Below are positions 53,200 to 62,631 of a stretch of 64,000 nt of DNA, piece after piece. The notes under the pieces were generated by a model. That model had not been told where the DNA came from, made no database searches, and was given only the letters and a program-made list of their open reading frames with translations. Source of the stretch: CADEDH01 sp963732695 (lineage in GTDB: Bacteria > Actinomycetota > Acidimicrobiia > Acidimicrobiales > SZUA-35). The stretch's first letter is position 1. Every line of letters starts with the position of its first letter. The stretch covers positions 434,001-498,000 of the forward strand of contig CAVTAP010000008.1 of assembly GCA_963732695.1 (NCBI GenBank), written 5' to 3'. Both the position numbers and the translations under genes were made by a program.

Positions 53200-54309
53200 A
53201 TGAAGACTCGCGGCGCAGTGGTGACGAAGTCGCCAGGGAAGTGGGAGATCGTCGACATAGACCTCGACGAGCCCCGCCAGGGTGAGCTGCTGGTCAAGAT
53301 GGCGGCCTCCGGGCTCTGCCATTCCGACGACCACATGACCACGGGTGACATGCCCCCCGGCCTGCTGCCCTTCGCCGGCGGCCACGAGGGCTCGGCCGTG
53401 GTGATCGGGGTGGGCCCCAACACCCCGGGCTGGGAGGTGGGCGACCATCTGGTGATGTCGTTCCTCCCCGGCTGCGGCCGCTGCCGGTGGTGCGCCTCCG
53501 GCATGCAGAACCTGTGCGACCTGGGGGCCCACGTGCTCACCGGCTGCCGGACCGACGGCAGCTACCGCCTCAGCATCGACGGCAAGCCGATCGGCCAGGC
53601 CGCCGGCATCTCCACCTTCTGCGAGCACTCGCTGATCGACGTGCACTCCGCCATCAAGATCGACAAGGACCTCCCGCTCGACAAGGCGGCCCTGGTGGGC
53701 TGCGGCGTGGGCACCGGCTGGGGTTCGGCCGTCAACTCGGCCGAGGTGAAACCGGGCCACACCGTGATCGTGATGGGTATCGGCGGCATCGGCATCAACG
53801 CCGTGCAGGGAGCGGCCCACGCCGGCGCCCTCCACGTGATCGCCGTCGACCCGGTGGCCATGAAGCGGGAGATGGCCGAGCGGGTGGGGGCCACCCACTC
53901 GTTCGCCTCCATCGAGGAGGCCACCGAGTTCGCCCAGTCGGTCACGAACGGCCAGGGGGCCGACTCGGCCATCGTGACGGTGGGTGTGGTGCACGCCGAG
54001 CACATCTCGGGCGCCTTCCAGGCGATCCGCAAGGCCGGCACCGTGGTGGTGACCGGCATCGGGCCGGTGGAGGAGAAGCTGTCGGTGCCGGCCTTCGAGC
54101 TCACCCTGTTCCAGAAGCGGGTGCAGGGGGCCCTGTTCGGCGCCTCGAGCCCGAGCCGGGACATCCCGTGGATGCTGATGCTGTACCAGCAGGGCCGGCT
54201 CAACCTCGACGACCTGATCACCAGCCGCTACAAGCTGGATGACATCAACCAGGGCTACGCCGACATGCACGCCGGCAAGAACATCCGGGGGGTGATCATC
54301 TACGACTGA
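53200..54309 (+). CDS. NDMA-dependent (mycofactocin-type) alcohol dehydrogenase
   Basis: A 369-residue zinc-dependent medium-chain dehydrogenase. Catalytic zinc ligands C40 (SGLCHSD) and H62/E63 (GGHEG), and structural zinc C92, C95, C98 and C106 are present. The NAD site is VMGIGGIGINAV. The subfamily pattern (MKTRGAVV start, DLITSRYKLDDINQGYADMHAGKNIRGVI end) matches enzymes with tightly bound NAD re-oxidised by NDMA in vitro and mycofactocin in vivo. Mycofactocin genes are expected elsewhere in the genome. A GGGGGA site precedes ATG 53200; twin hairpins follow the stop. Confidence 0.9.
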   Translation: MKTRGAVVTKSPGKWEIVDIDLDEPRQGELLVKMAASGLCHSDDHMTTGDMPPGLLPFAGGHEGSAVVIGVGPNTPGWEVGDHLVMSFLPGCGRCRWCASGMQNLCDLGAHVLTGCRTDGSYRLSIDGKPIGQAAGISTFCEHSLIDVHSAIKIDKDLPLDKAALVGCGVGTGWGSAVNSAEVKPGHTVIVMGIGGIGINAVQGAAHAGALHVIAVDPVAMKREMAERVGATHSFASIEEATEFAQSVTNGQGADSAIVTVGVVHAEHISGAFQAIRKAGTVVVTGIGPVEEKLSVPAFELTLFQKRVQGALFGASSPSRDIPWMLMLYQQGRLNLDDLITSRYKLDDINQGYADMHAGKNIRGVIIYD

Positions 54310-54311
54310 GT

Positions 54312-54350
54312 GTCCCCTGCGGGGACCTGGAGTTTCGCCTGCGGCGAAAC
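54312..54350 (+). terminator. Twin hairpins after the alcohol dehydrogenase gene
   Basis: GTCCCC-TGC-GGGGAC (54312-54326) and GTTTCGCC-TGC-GGCGAAAC (54332-54350), starting 3 bases after the stop. Perfect stems with three-base loops and no U-tract, as at 18932-18968. Confidence 0.6.
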
Positions 54351-54355
54351 GTCCG

Positions 54356-54946
54356 GTGCCCCCTTCCGACGACGACAGAACCTGTCCTGACCGCCGCTTC
54401 CTGAGGGGGGCGGCGGTCACGGTTGCGTCGGCAACCGTGGTGACCGGCCTGCTGGCCTGGACGGGGCGCCGGGTGGGGCCCCGCAGCGCCCGGTTCGCGC
54501 TGGCCGTGGTGTGGCTGCCGATGACCGGCCTGGGCACCGTCAGCCACGTGGTGCCGTTCCGCCTGCCCCCGTCGTGGCACCGCCTCCGCTCTGTCGAGAT
54601 CGACAGCCGGCTCTACCAGCGGCTCGGGGTCCGGGCGGCCAAGCGGCTCCTCCGGCGGGGCCCGGCCACCCTGTTCAACCCCGGCCTCCGTCTGCCTTCG
54701 GAACCGACCCCGGAGCGGGTGGAGGCCCTGGCCCGCCAGATGGGTACGGCCGAGGCCACCCACGCCGTGCTGGGCCTGGCCACGCTGGGTGTGGTGGCCC
54801 ACGCCGCCGCCCGGGGCTGGTGGCGGGCGGCGGCCTGGACGCTCGGGCTCGACGTCGCCATCAACGGCTACCCCGTCCTGCTCCAGCGCTACAACCGGGT
54901 CCTGCTGCTCCGCCGGTTCGGCCCGCCGGCGCCGGCCGATGGCTGA
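54356..54946 (+). CDS. CrtO-type acyltransferase-like membrane protein
   Basis: A 196-residue protein with three to four hydrophobic helices. The C-terminal block ATHAVLGLATLGVVAHAAARGWW, then DVAINGYPVLLQRYNRVLLLRR, matches the N-x-YP-x-x-LQRYNR signature of the glycosyl-diaponeurosporenoate acyltransferase (CrtO) family; WHRLRSVEIDSRLYQRLGVRAAKRLL is the other conserved stretch. No carotenoid glycosyltransferase is nearby, so the acceptor is unknown. GTG 54356 lies directly behind the twin hairpins and is not firm; the first residues are polar. Confidence 0.6.
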   Translation: MPPSDDDRTCPDRRFLRGAAVTVASATVVTGLLAWTGRRVGPRSARFALAVVWLPMTGLGTVSHVVPFRLPPSWHRLRSVEIDSRLYQRLGVRAAKRLLRRGPATLFNPGLRLPSEPTPERVEALARQMGTAEATHAVLGLATLGVVAHAAARGWWRAAAWTLGLDVAINGYPVLLQRYNRVLLLRRFGPPAPADG

Positions 54947-55009
54947 TCCGATTCAGCTCGAAGGTGCGCCGGCCGAACCGGCCGTGTAAGAATCGTCACA
55001 TCGATCGTT

Positions 55010-55023
55010 CCCCTGACAAGGGG
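55010..55023. other. Small hairpin in the leader of the branched-chain transport operon
   Basis: CCCCT-GACA-AGGGG, 119 bases before GTG 55142. The 195-base gap from 54947 holds this and a GGCCG-rich inverted repeat at about 54969-54984, but no recognisable riboswitch. Confidence 0.3.
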
Positions 55024-55141
55024 GTCATCGCCGGCCAGCGTTGGTTCCGGCGAACGGGGGACTCAGCTCGCATGAGGCGGTCGTCGATCGCGCGCCGACA
55101 CCACGACGGTGGCGGCGCCGAACCCAAGGGGGAATCCAACC

Positions 55142-56473
55142 GTGCTCCGAACCGTCCCGCGCACCCGTGCTCGAACGCGCCCACGCCGCCGCGGCGCCCT
55201 GACCGTGATCCTGTTGTCGATCCTCGCTCTGCTCGCCGCCGCCTGCGGCTCCAGCAGCGACACCGACAGCGGGACCGGGTCGTCGTCCGGCGGCGGCTCG
55301 GCCGCCAGCAGCGCCGAGGGAAGCGGGGCGGCCGCCCCCTCGGGCGACCCGATCAAGGTCATGACCGAGGCGCCCATCGACACCAACTTCACGCCGTACC
55401 CCAACATCCGGGACGCGGCCAAGTACTACGCCAAGTGGATCAACGACCAGGGCGGGATCAAGGGCCGGCCGTTGGAGGTGATCTTCTGCGACGACAAGAA
55501 CGATCCCAACGAGGCCGGCAACTGCGCCCGCAAGGCGGTGGAGGAGAAGGTCGTGGCCAACGTCGGGAGCTTCACCATCGACGTGAGCCGGGGCATCCCC
55601 ATCCTGGAGGAGGGCAAGATCGCCTGGTTCGGGGCCTGCTGCCCCATCCAGTCCCAGGAGAACACCTCGCCCATCTCGTTCCCCATGGGGTTCGTCAACG
55701 GCTTCCCCACGGCCGCCGCCATCCGCATGGTGGCCGACGGCTGCAAGTCCATCGCCACCACCTACGGCGACCTCCCGGTGGCGGACGTGTTCAACGAGGC
55801 GTTCGTCAACGGCTGGAAGTCGGCCGGTGGCCAGGGAGAGGTGAAGATGGTGCGAACACCCCTGGCCCCCGGCGATTACAGCGCCGAGATAGCCAAGATG
55901 ACCACGCCCGACATCGACTGCCTGTTCGGCAACATCGGCGAGGCCAACTGGCCGTCGATCATCACCGCCCTCAAGGCCGCCGGCAAGTCTCCCCGGCTCT
56001 ACGGCCCCCAGGGCAACCTCGACCAGAAGGTGGCCACCGATTTCCCCGAGGAGACCGAGGGGGCCATCGTGCTCGGCGTCTACCCCGACATGGGTGACGA
56101 CGTGTGGGCCGACTATCGGGGCGCCCTGGAGGACAACGGGGTCATCGACTCCAAGGACATCGACTGGAACAGCCTGGGCGGGCTCGGCACCTGGGCCGCC
56201 TTCGTGGCCTTCACCAAGATCGTGGAGGGCATCGACGGCGACATCACCAACGAGACGTTCCTCGACGCCGCCTCCAAGGCGTCGGCGGTCGACACCGGAG
56301 GCCTCGTGCCCACGCTCGACTTCACCAAGCCCTGGGACGGGGGCAAGGGACAGTTCCCCCGCATCTTCAACCGCAACATCTACGTGAGCGGTATCAAGGG
56401 CGGGAAGATGGTGCCGCTGCCCGACATCAAGCCGATCGACATCACCGACGCCTTCGACGGCAAGGCGGCCTAG
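55142..56473 (+). CDS. Branched-chain amino acid/amide ABC transporter substrate-binding lipoprotein
   Basis: A 443-residue periplasmic-type binding protein (LivJ fold). An Arg-rich leader, a hydrophobic segment and ALLAAACGSS give a lipoprotein signal; a Ser/Gly/Ala linker of about 40 residues follows. The domain begins IKVMTEAPIDTNFTPYPNIRDAAKYYAKWINDQGGIKGRPLEVIFCDD, the family start. The ligand is not readable; LivJ relatives bind amino acids, amides or aromatic acids. GTG 55142 is chosen because AAGGGGG lies 9 bases upstream; GTG 55109 is open in frame. First gene of the transport operon. Confidence 0.9.
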   Translation: MLRTVPRTRARTRPRRRGALTVILLSILALLAAACGSSSDTDSGTGSSSGGGSAASSAEGSGAAAPSGDPIKVMTEAPIDTNFTPYPNIRDAAKYYAKWINDQGGIKGRPLEVIFCDDKNDPNEAGNCARKAVEEKVVANVGSFTIDVSRGIPILEEGKIAWFGACCPIQSQENTSPISFPMGFVNGFPTAAAIRMVADGCKSIATTYGDLPVADVFNEAFVNGWKSAGGQGEVKMVRTPLAPGDYSAEIAKMTTPDIDCLFGNIGEANWPSIITALKAAGKSPRLYGPQGNLDQKVATDFPEETEGAIVLGVYPDMGDDVWADYRGALEDNGVIDSKDIDWNSLGGLGTWAAFVAFTKIVEGIDGDITNETFLDAASKASAVDTGGLVPTLDFTKPWDGGKGQFPRIFNRNIYVSGIKGGKMVPLPDIKPIDITDAFDGKAA

Positions 56474-56515
56474 GCCGGTAGCACCGGCCGGCCACCACCG
56501 AGCAAGGGAGCCGAC

Positions 56516-58440
56516 ATGGGAGATGTGCTGAAGTTCGCCCTGCTGGGGTTGGGGCTGGGGGCCCTCTACGCCCTGGCCTCGCAGGGCCTCATGGTCATCT
56601 ACCGGGGTTCGGGGGTGCTCAGCTTCGCCCACGGTGCCGTCGGCATGGTGGGGGCCTACGTCCACTGGGAGTTGAAGGAGCAGCACGGGCTGCCGGCCGT
56701 GGTGGCCTGGCCGGTGGCCCTGGCGGTGTGCGCTGCCATCGGTGCGCTGGCCCACCTGGGGGTGATGCGCCAGCTCCAACGGGCGTCGCCTCTGGCCCGC
56801 ATCGTGGCCACCCTCGGCATGTACATCGTGCTGTTGTCGGGGGCGGCCATCCGCTACGGCCAACGGGTGACCCAGGTCAGTTCCGAGCTGCCCCAGAACC
56901 CGATCGAGATGGGCAGCATCACGGTGTCGGTGGACCGGTTCATCCTCACCGGGATCGCGGTGGTGTCCACGGTGGCCCTGTGGGCTCTGTACCGCTACAC
57001 CCGGTTCGGTATGGCGACCACGGCGGTGGCCGAGAACCAGCGGGCGGCATCCGCCGTGGGCCTGTCGCCCGATCGGATCGCCACCCTCAACTGGGCCCTC
57101 GGCTCGGCCCTGGCCGGTATGGCCTCGATCCTGATCGCCCCGATCGTGCAGCTCCAGGTGCAGACGATGACGAACCTGGTGCTGGCGGCCATGGCGGCGG
57201 CCCTGGTGGCCCGCTTCCATTCGTTCCCCATGGCCCTGGCCGCCGGCCTGGTGCTGGGCGTCGTGGAGACCGAGGCCGTCCGCTACGCCGGCGACATACC
57301 CGGGCTGTCCAAGAGCCTGGGCGCCCTGTTCATCGTGGCCTGGCTGATCTACCGGGGCCAGGCCCTACCCCTGCGGGACTTCTTCCTCCAGCGCCTACCG
57401 GCGGTGGGGGGCGGCACCCTGCGCCCCGGGGTGGTGGCCGGCGCCCTGGTGGCCTGCGGGATCGTGATCTGGCTGGTGCCCCCGATCTGGCAGGACGCCT
57501 TCGTCACCACGTTCTCCATCGGGATCGTGCTCCTCTCGCTGGTGGTGCTCACCGGGTACGCCGGGCAACTGTCGCTGGCGCAGTTCGCCCTGGCCGGCTT
57601 CGGGGCCCTGGTGGCGGGGCGGCTGGTGGACGTCGGCGGCTGGCCGTTCCTGCCGGCCATGATCGCCGGGGTGGTGGCCACCGTGCCCCTCGGCGCCCTG
57701 TTCGCCCTGCCCGCGGTGCGGGCCCGGGGCATCAACCTGGCCATCGCCACCCTGGCCCTGGGCACGGCGATCGAGCTCATGATCTTCCAGAACGGCGACC
57801 TGGTGGGCGGGTTCGCCGGCACCAAGATCGGCCGGCCGTCGCTGTTCGGGTGGAGCTTCGACGCCATCCGCACCCCCAACCGCTACGCCGCCGTCTCCAT
57901 GGTGTTCTTCGCCCTGATGGCGATGATGGTGTCGAACGTACGGCGGGGCCGCACCGGGCGGCGCCTGCTGGCGGTACGGACCAATGAGCGGGCGGCGGCC
58001 GCCCTCGGGATCAGCGTGCCAGGGGTGAAGGTGTACGCCTTCGCCCTGTCGGCCGGGATCGCGGCGGTGGGCGGCGTGCTGTACTCGTTCCGCCAGGACG
58101 TGATCATCTACGGCAGCATCTTCCCCAACTTCGGCTCGATCCTGGCCGTGGCCTACGGGTTCATCGGCGGTATCGGCTACCTGTTCGGGCCGATGTCGGG
58201 GTCGACGCTGGCGCCGGGGTCGATCGGGGCCAACATCTCCAACGAGATCTTCTCCGGGATCAGCCGGTGGCTACCTCTCATCGGCGGGGCCATCGTGGTG
58301 CTGCTGGTGCTGCAGAACCAGGACGGCATCACGCGGGAGCAGCTCAACATCCTCCCGGTCCTGGCCAAGCGGGGCAAGACCCTGGTGCTGGCCGTGATCG
58401 CCGGGTTCGTCCTGTTCTTCGTCCTCGAAGGGCGCGCTCG
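56516..58440 (+). CDS. Fused LivH-LivM permease, 5' part of a frameshifted LivH-LivM-LivG gene
   Basis: About 640 residues. Residues 1-290 are a LivH permease (LGLGALYALASQGLMVIYRGSGVLSFAHGA start; MATTAVAENQRAASAVGL coupling loop). Residues about 300-640 are a LivM permease (VVLTGYAGQLSLAQFALAGFGA; AVRTNERAAAALGISV loop). The frame has no stop before the livF stop at 60232, although the ATPase domain lies in another frame in between. The reading frame must therefore change near 58430-58432, where GGG in place of GG would explain it. The intact form would be a permease-permease-ATPase fusion of about 985 residues. AAGGGAG precedes ATG 56516. Confidence 0.85.
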
Positions 58441-58451
58441 ACGCCGGGGGG

Positions 58452-59474
58452 TTGGCCGCCTGGGGGCTGTGGCTGGTGTGCGTGCCCGTGGTCGGGTACC
58501 TGGCCGCCCGGTTCCTCACCGGAGTAGTGGAACCCCGGCTCGACGGGGCCGTGGGATTGCTCCGGCCGCTGGGGCCGTTGGTGCGGCCGTGGCACGATGC
58601 CGCCCACGCCAGCCTGGCTCTGGGCGAGGCGTCGCCGTCATCGGAGGCGGCGGCCCGGGAACGGGTGCCGGCCCGGACGCTGTCGGTCAGCGGGCTCACC
58701 GTCCGCTACGGCGGGGTGACGGCCGTCGAGAACGTGGCCTTCGACGTGCGGCCGGGCACGATCCTCGGCCTGATCGGGCCGAACGGGGCGGGCAAGACGT
58801 CGGCCATCGACGCCATCACCGGGTTCACGACGGCGACGGGCTCGGTGCATCTCGACGACCTCGACGTGTCGGGCCTGTCGGCCGCCCGGCGGGCCCGGGC
58901 CGGGCTGTCCCGGTCGTTCCAGTCGCTGGAGCTGTTCGAGGACGCCACCGTGATCGACAACCTGCGAGCGGCGTCGGATCCCCGGGACCGCTTGTCGTAC
59001 CTGGTGGACCTGGTCCATCCCCGCACCCCTCCCCTGCCGGCCCAGGTGGTGGCGGCCATCGACGAGTTCCGGCTGGGCGACGTGCTGCACCACCATGTGC
59101 AGGACCTCCCCTACGGCCAGCGGCGGCTGCTGGCCATCGCCCGGGCCGTGGCCACCCAGCCCAGCGTGCTCCTGCTCGACGAGCCGGCGGCCGGGCTGGG
59201 CGACGCCGAGACGGCCGAGCTGGCCCGCCTGGTGCGGCGGCTGGCCGACGACTGGGGCATGGCCGTGCTGCTGGTCGAGCACGACATGACCTTCGTGATG
59301 AGCGTGTGCGACGAGATCGTGGTGCTCGACTTCGGCCGCCGGATCGCCCACGGCGAGCGGGAGGCGGTGCGCAACGACCCGATCGTCATCGCCGCCTACC
59401 TGGGCGAGCACGACGACGAGGGGCCCGACGGCCGGGTGGAGGACCAGGATCAGGACGAGGTGGTGGCCCGATGA
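58452..59474 (+). CDS. LivG ATPase part of the frameshifted LivH-LivM-LivG gene
   Basis: A 340-residue frame. Its first 70 residues hold a hydrophobic segment (WGLWLVCVPVVGYLAARFLTG) that belongs to the end of the permease. The ATPase then shows Walker A GPNGAGKT, signature LPYGQRRL (LSxGQ variant with Pro-Tyr), Walker B VLLLDEPAAGL and H-loop VEHDMTFV. TTG 58452 is only the first possible start; more likely this is the continuation of the upstream frame after a one-base shift. An acidic tail ends it, and its stop overlaps livF (ATGA). Confidence 0.8.
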   Translation: MAAWGLWLVCVPVVGYLAARFLTGVVEPRLDGAVGLLRPLGPLVRPWHDAAHASLALGEASPSSEAAARERVPARTLSVSGLTVRYGGVTAVENVAFDVRPGTILGLIGPNGAGKTSAIDAITGFTTATGSVHLDDLDVSGLSAARRARAGLSRSFQSLELFEDATVIDNLRAASDPRDRLSYLVDLVHPRTPPLPAQVVAAIDEFRLGDVLHHHVQDLPYGQRRLLAIARAVATQPSVLLLDEPAAGLGDAETAELARLVRRLADDWGMAVLLVEHDMTFVMSVCDEIVVLDFGRRIAHGEREAVRNDPIVIAAYLGEHDDEGPDGRVEDQDQDEVVAR

Positions 59475-60232
59475 CGACCATGAACGGATCGGCGGCGGGC
59501 GCGGCCGCCGGCTCGGCGGCGCTGGCCGACGATCAGCCGGTGGTTGTGATGCTGCAGGCCAAGGCCCTGACCACCGGGTACGGTCCCCAGGCCGTGGTCC
59601 ATGGCCTCGACCTGGAGGTGCGGGCGGGTGAGGTGGTCACCCTGCTGGGGCCGAACGGGGCGGGCAAGACCACCACCCTCTTGGCGCTGAGCGGGGAGCT
59701 GCCCCTGCATTCGGGCACGGTGTCACTCGACGGGGAGGTCACGAAGGCCCCCCTCTACAAGCGGGCCCGGCGGGGACTCACGTTCGTGACCGAGGAACGC
59801 TCGGTGTTCAAGGGGCTGTCGACCCGGGACAACCTGCGGGTGGGCGGGGTGGAAGTGGACGACGCCCTGGCCCTGTTCCCCGAGTTGGAGCGGCGGTTGG
59901 ATGTGCGGGGCGGCCTGCTCAGCGGGGGCGAGCAGCAGATGCTCACCCTGGCCCGGGCGCTGGCCCGCAAGCCCCGGGTGCTGCTGGCCGACGAGCTGTC
60001 GATGGGGCTGGCCCCGATCGTGGTGAAGCGGTTGCTGGAGGCGGTCCGGGCGGCGGCCGACACGCAGGGCACGGCCGTGCTGCTGGTGGAGCAGCACGTG
60101 CGCAAGGCCCTGGTGTACGCCGACCGGGCCTACGTGATGCGACGGGGCCGGATCGAGCTGGCCGGCACCGCGGCCGAGATGCGCGCCCGCATCGGCGAGA
60201 TCGAGGAGCAGTACCTCTCCGGCGGCGCCTGA
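59471..60232 (+). CDS. Branched-chain amino acid ABC transporter ATP-binding protein LivF
   Basis: A 253-residue ATPase. Walker A GPNGAGKT, signature LSGGEQQM, and Walker B VLLADELSMGL with the LivF-type ADE(L) variation; H-loop VEQHVRKAL. A 28-residue Ala/Gly-rich leader precedes the domain. It is the last gene of the operon and starts inside the livG stop. The gap behind it holds tandem GCGTCACGTTTTC motifs. Confidence 0.92.
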   Translation: MTTMNGSAAGAAAGSAALADDQPVVVMLQAKALTTGYGPQAVVHGLDLEVRAGEVVTLLGPNGAGKTTTLLALSGELPLHSGTVSLDGEVTKAPLYKRARRGLTFVTEERSVFKGLSTRDNLRVGGVEVDDALALFPELERRLDVRGGLLSGGEQQMLTLARALARKPRVLLADELSMGLAPIVVKRLLEAVRAAADTQGTAVLLVEQHVRKALVYADRAYVMRRGRIELAGTAAEMRARIGEIEEQYLSGGA

Positions 60233-60266
60233 CCCGCGCCCTCTCCGCCGCCCCTTCGACCGTTCT

Positions 60267-60311
60267 GCGTCACGTTTTCCGCGCCCCACGCCCCTTCCGC
60301 GTCACGTTTTC
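60267..60311. repeat. Direct repeat GCGTCACGTTTTC
   Basis: Two copies (60267-60279, 60299-60311), 32 bases apart, between the convergent livF and ankyrin genes. GCGTCACGTTTCGC at 38117-38130, also between convergent genes, shares the first 11 bases. Confidence 0.5.
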
Positions 60312-60382
60312 TACGTTTTCCGGTGCTTTCGCGACGCAGATCCCCGGCGTGTCGCGGTTTTCGCGCCGTCGGTTCGACGGTG

Positions 60383-61078
60383 TCACGACGAGAGCCAGGC
60401 CACCAGGTCGGGGTGGCCGGAGAGGAGGCCGGCCTGGCGGGCGGAGGCGTCGTCGTAGAGGGGGCGGTCGAGGTCGGCGCCGTGGCGGGCCAGGAGCTGG
60501 GCGGTGGCGAGCTCGCCGGCCCGGCAGGCGTGCCAGGCGGCATTGGTGACGTCGTCGGCCGACGGGCCCGGGCCCCGGTCGGTGGCCAGCAGGCGCTCGA
60601 GGTCGGCGACCTCGCCCAGGGCGGCGGCGTGCCACAGCGCCATCGTGGCCCCCCGCTCCACCAGGCGCCGGGCAGCCTGCCACTGCTCGAAGATCACGGC
60701 GTCGTCGAGGGGTGGGCCGCCGGTCAGCACGCCGCCGTCGGCTTCGATGTCGGCTCCGGCGGCGAGGAGGGCGTCGACGGCGGACACGTCGTCGTTGCTG
60801 GCGGCCCAGTGCAACGCCGTCTCCCGGTGGGATCCGACGAAACGGCCATCGACCTCGGCCCCCGCCGCCACCAGCACGGCGATCATCTCGGCCCCCCGGG
60901 GAAGCTGGCCGGGCCAGTCGGTGGCCACGTGGAGGGTGGTGCGGGACTCGGCCTCGTCGCCGATCCGCTCGGTGGCCAGCCCGGGGTGGGCGGCGAGCAG
61001 GGCCCGTAGGCCGTCGACGTCGCCCGCCAGCAGGACGGCGACGAGCGCCTGGGCGGTGGGGTCGTCGGCCGGCAGCAT
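60383..61078 (-). CDS. Ankyrin repeat protein
   Basis: A 231-residue soluble protein with four to five ankyrin-type repeats: ETALHWAASNDDVSAVDALLAAGADI is the clearest, and TLHVATDW, LWHAAALGEVADLERLLA and AWHACRAGELATAQLLARHGADL are others. Such proteins mediate protein binding; this type is often seen alone in Actinomycetota. No signal peptide. ATG 61078 has TACGGT 6 bases upstream. Confidence 0.8.
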   Translation of the reverse strand: MLPADDPTAQALVAVLLAGDVDGLRALLAAHPGLATERIGDEAESRTTLHVATDWPGQLPRGAEMIAVLVAAGAEVDGRFVGSHRETALHWAASNDDVSAVDALLAAGADIEADGGVLTGGPPLDDAVIFEQWQAARRLVERGATMALWHAAALGEVADLERLLATDRGPGPSADDVTNAAWHACRAGELATAQLLARHGADLDRPLYDDASARQAGLLSGHPDLVAWLSS

Positions 61079-61084
61079 CCCGCC

Positions 61085-61090
61085 ACCGTA
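61085..61090 (-). promoter_or_regulatory. -10 box, leaderless start of ankyrin gene
   Basis: TACGGT on the minus strand, 6 bases before ATG 61078. The rest of the 223-base gap (61079-61301) has a protein-like minus-strand stretch (FEMHGLDGARTAEI) without a usable start, possibly a gene remnant. Confidence 0.4.
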
Positions 61091-61301
61091 GCAAGCCCGG
61101 TAGGGGCCGATCCGGCGGGGCGATGATGGTGGTGATGAGCACGTATCGCCCCACGCCCCCGCCCCGGTTCTCGGTGCAGGGGGCACCACCGGCGGATGCT
61201 GGCGCACCGAGATCTCGGCCGTGCGAGCCCCGTCGAGGCCGTGCATCTCGAACTCCCAGACCCCGCCCGCCTCCACCTCGCACCGGTGGAAGGGGTGAGG
61301 A

Positions 61302-62522
61302 TCAGGTGTCGCTGCGGTCGAGCTCGCGCGCGTTGTCGTCGAGGCGGCGGATGGCACGGCCGATGTCGGCCACGCCGTCGGCACCGGCGGAGGCTGCGGT
61401 GGAGATCCCTGCGATCACCTGGGACTGCTCGCTGACCGATCGGCTCAGCGTCGCCTGGTCCTGCTCCAGGGTGGAGACCATGTCAGCGATGGCGGCCATG
61501 GTCGCCGCCGAGGCGGCCAGGCGTTGGTGCACGTTGTCCACCAGCGAGCTGATGCCGGAGGCCGAGGCCGCCGTGCGCTGGGCCAGGTCTTTCACCTCGT
61601 TGGCCACCACGGCGAACCCCTTGCCCGCCTCCCCCGCCCGGGCCGACTCGATGGAGGCGTTGAGGGCCAGCAGGTTGGTCTGGCGGGCCAGGTCGGTGAT
61701 GGTGCCGACGATCCCCACGATCTCCTCGCCCGCCGCCCCCAGCTGGGCGATCAGGTCCCGGCTCTCGTCGGTGGCCCCCGCGATCTGGCGCACGGCCGAC
61801 TCGGCGGCACCGGCCGTGCCGGCGATCTCGTACGACGACGACGCCAACTGCTGGACCGACTCGGCGATGCTGGCGGCCTGGGCCTCCACCGTCTGGGAGC
61901 TGGCTGTCACGTCACCCACCAGGCCCCGCAGCGACCCTGCCAGCTGGCCCCGCTGGGCCAGTTGCTCTCCCGCCCTCTCGGCCCGCTCCGCCTCGGCCTG
62001 CACCATGGCCCGGTTGGCGGCGTCGAGCTGGCGCCGGACCCACAACGGGATCTCGCCGACAACGAGGTTCATGGCCAGGAACAGCACGACCCAGCCGGCG
62101 GCCGCCGAGGGACCCAGGTCGGGGCGGATGTGGAGGAACATCGCCGCACCGGGAGCAATCATGTGGCCCACCAGCCACCGCCGGTTGACCACCGCCCCGG
62201 CGCAGGCGCACGACACCGACGGGAACACCAGCATTCCGGGGTGCGCCAGCCACAACGGCATGAACACCACCTGGATGACCGATGCCACCGCCATCGTGAG
62301 GCGGACGAACAGCGGCCCGTGGGCGTTCCAGACCGGGAGATGGGGCACCGCCGCCGCCGTCGCGCAGGCGGCGATGAACACGATCATCCGCTTGTCGAGA
62401 GGGACGCCGGTGAGCACCGCCCACACGGGCGTGGCCACGGTGGCCACGGCGTAGAGTCGGCCGGCCATGCGACCGGCCCGCACCTCGTACGACAGCGCGG
62501 CCCGCGCCTCCCGTTCTGACAT
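61302..62522 (-). CDS. Methyl-accepting chemotaxis protein with multi-span membrane domain
   Basis: A 406-residue receptor without an extracellular sensor domain. The N-terminal 185 residues form about six membrane helices (LYAVATVATPVWAVLTGVP; MIVFIAACATAAAV; FVRLTMAVASVIQVVFMPLW; others), like membrane-embedded sensor modules. A coiled coil and the signalling hairpin follow, with the tip QTNLLALNASIESARAGEAGKGF. Ser replaces the usual Ala in ASIES. It lies 40 kb from the che cluster but likely feeds the same CheA. AGGA lies 7 bases before ATG 62522. Confidence 0.88.
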   Translation of the reverse strand: MSEREARAALSYEVRAGRMAGRLYAVATVATPVWAVLTGVPLDKRMIVFIAACATAAAVPHLPVWNAHGPLFVRLTMAVASVIQVVFMPLWLAHPGMLVFPSVSCACAGAVVNRRWLVGHMIAPGAAMFLHIRPDLGPSAAAGWVVLFLAMNLVVGEIPLWVRRQLDAANRAMVQAEAERAERAGEQLAQRGQLAGSLRGLVGDVTASSQTVEAQAASIAESVQQLASSSYEIAGTAGAAESAVRQIAGATDESRDLIAQLGAAGEEIVGIVGTITDLARQTNLLALNASIESARAGEAGKGFAVVANEVKDLAQRTAASASGISSLVDNVHQRLAASAATMAAIADMVSTLEQDQATLSRSVSEQSQVIAGISTAASAGADGVADIGRAIRRLDDNARELDRSDT

Positions 62523-62631
62523 CGACCGTCCTGTCGGCCGGCGCCGCCGCCAGTTTGAGCCGCTTGGGTGCTGCACGCCGGGGAGAGGTAGTTTTCGCCT
62601 TCAAGGGTGAGGACGCAAAGGAGACAGTCCA

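Noticed and set aside
50797..54537. A 1246-codon open frame on the minus strand
   Set aside because: Only the RDD part is protein-like; the rest is antisense to the SpoIIM-like and alcohol dehydrogenase genes and reflects high GC content.
54947..55141. Riboswitch upstream of the branched-chain transport operon
   Set aside because: Only two short hairpins are visible and none of the conserved cores of known riboswitches could be recognised.
56516..60232. A single 1238-residue LivH-LivM-LivF protein
   Set aside because: The stretch 58440-59470 in this frame is Arg/Gly/Pro noise, while the ATPase LivG is clearly read in another frame there.
61079..61301. Possible small minus-strand gene between ankyrin and MCP genes
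   Set aside because: Protein-like residues are present, but there is no start codon after the MCP stop and no stop before the ankyrin gene; at most a remnant.
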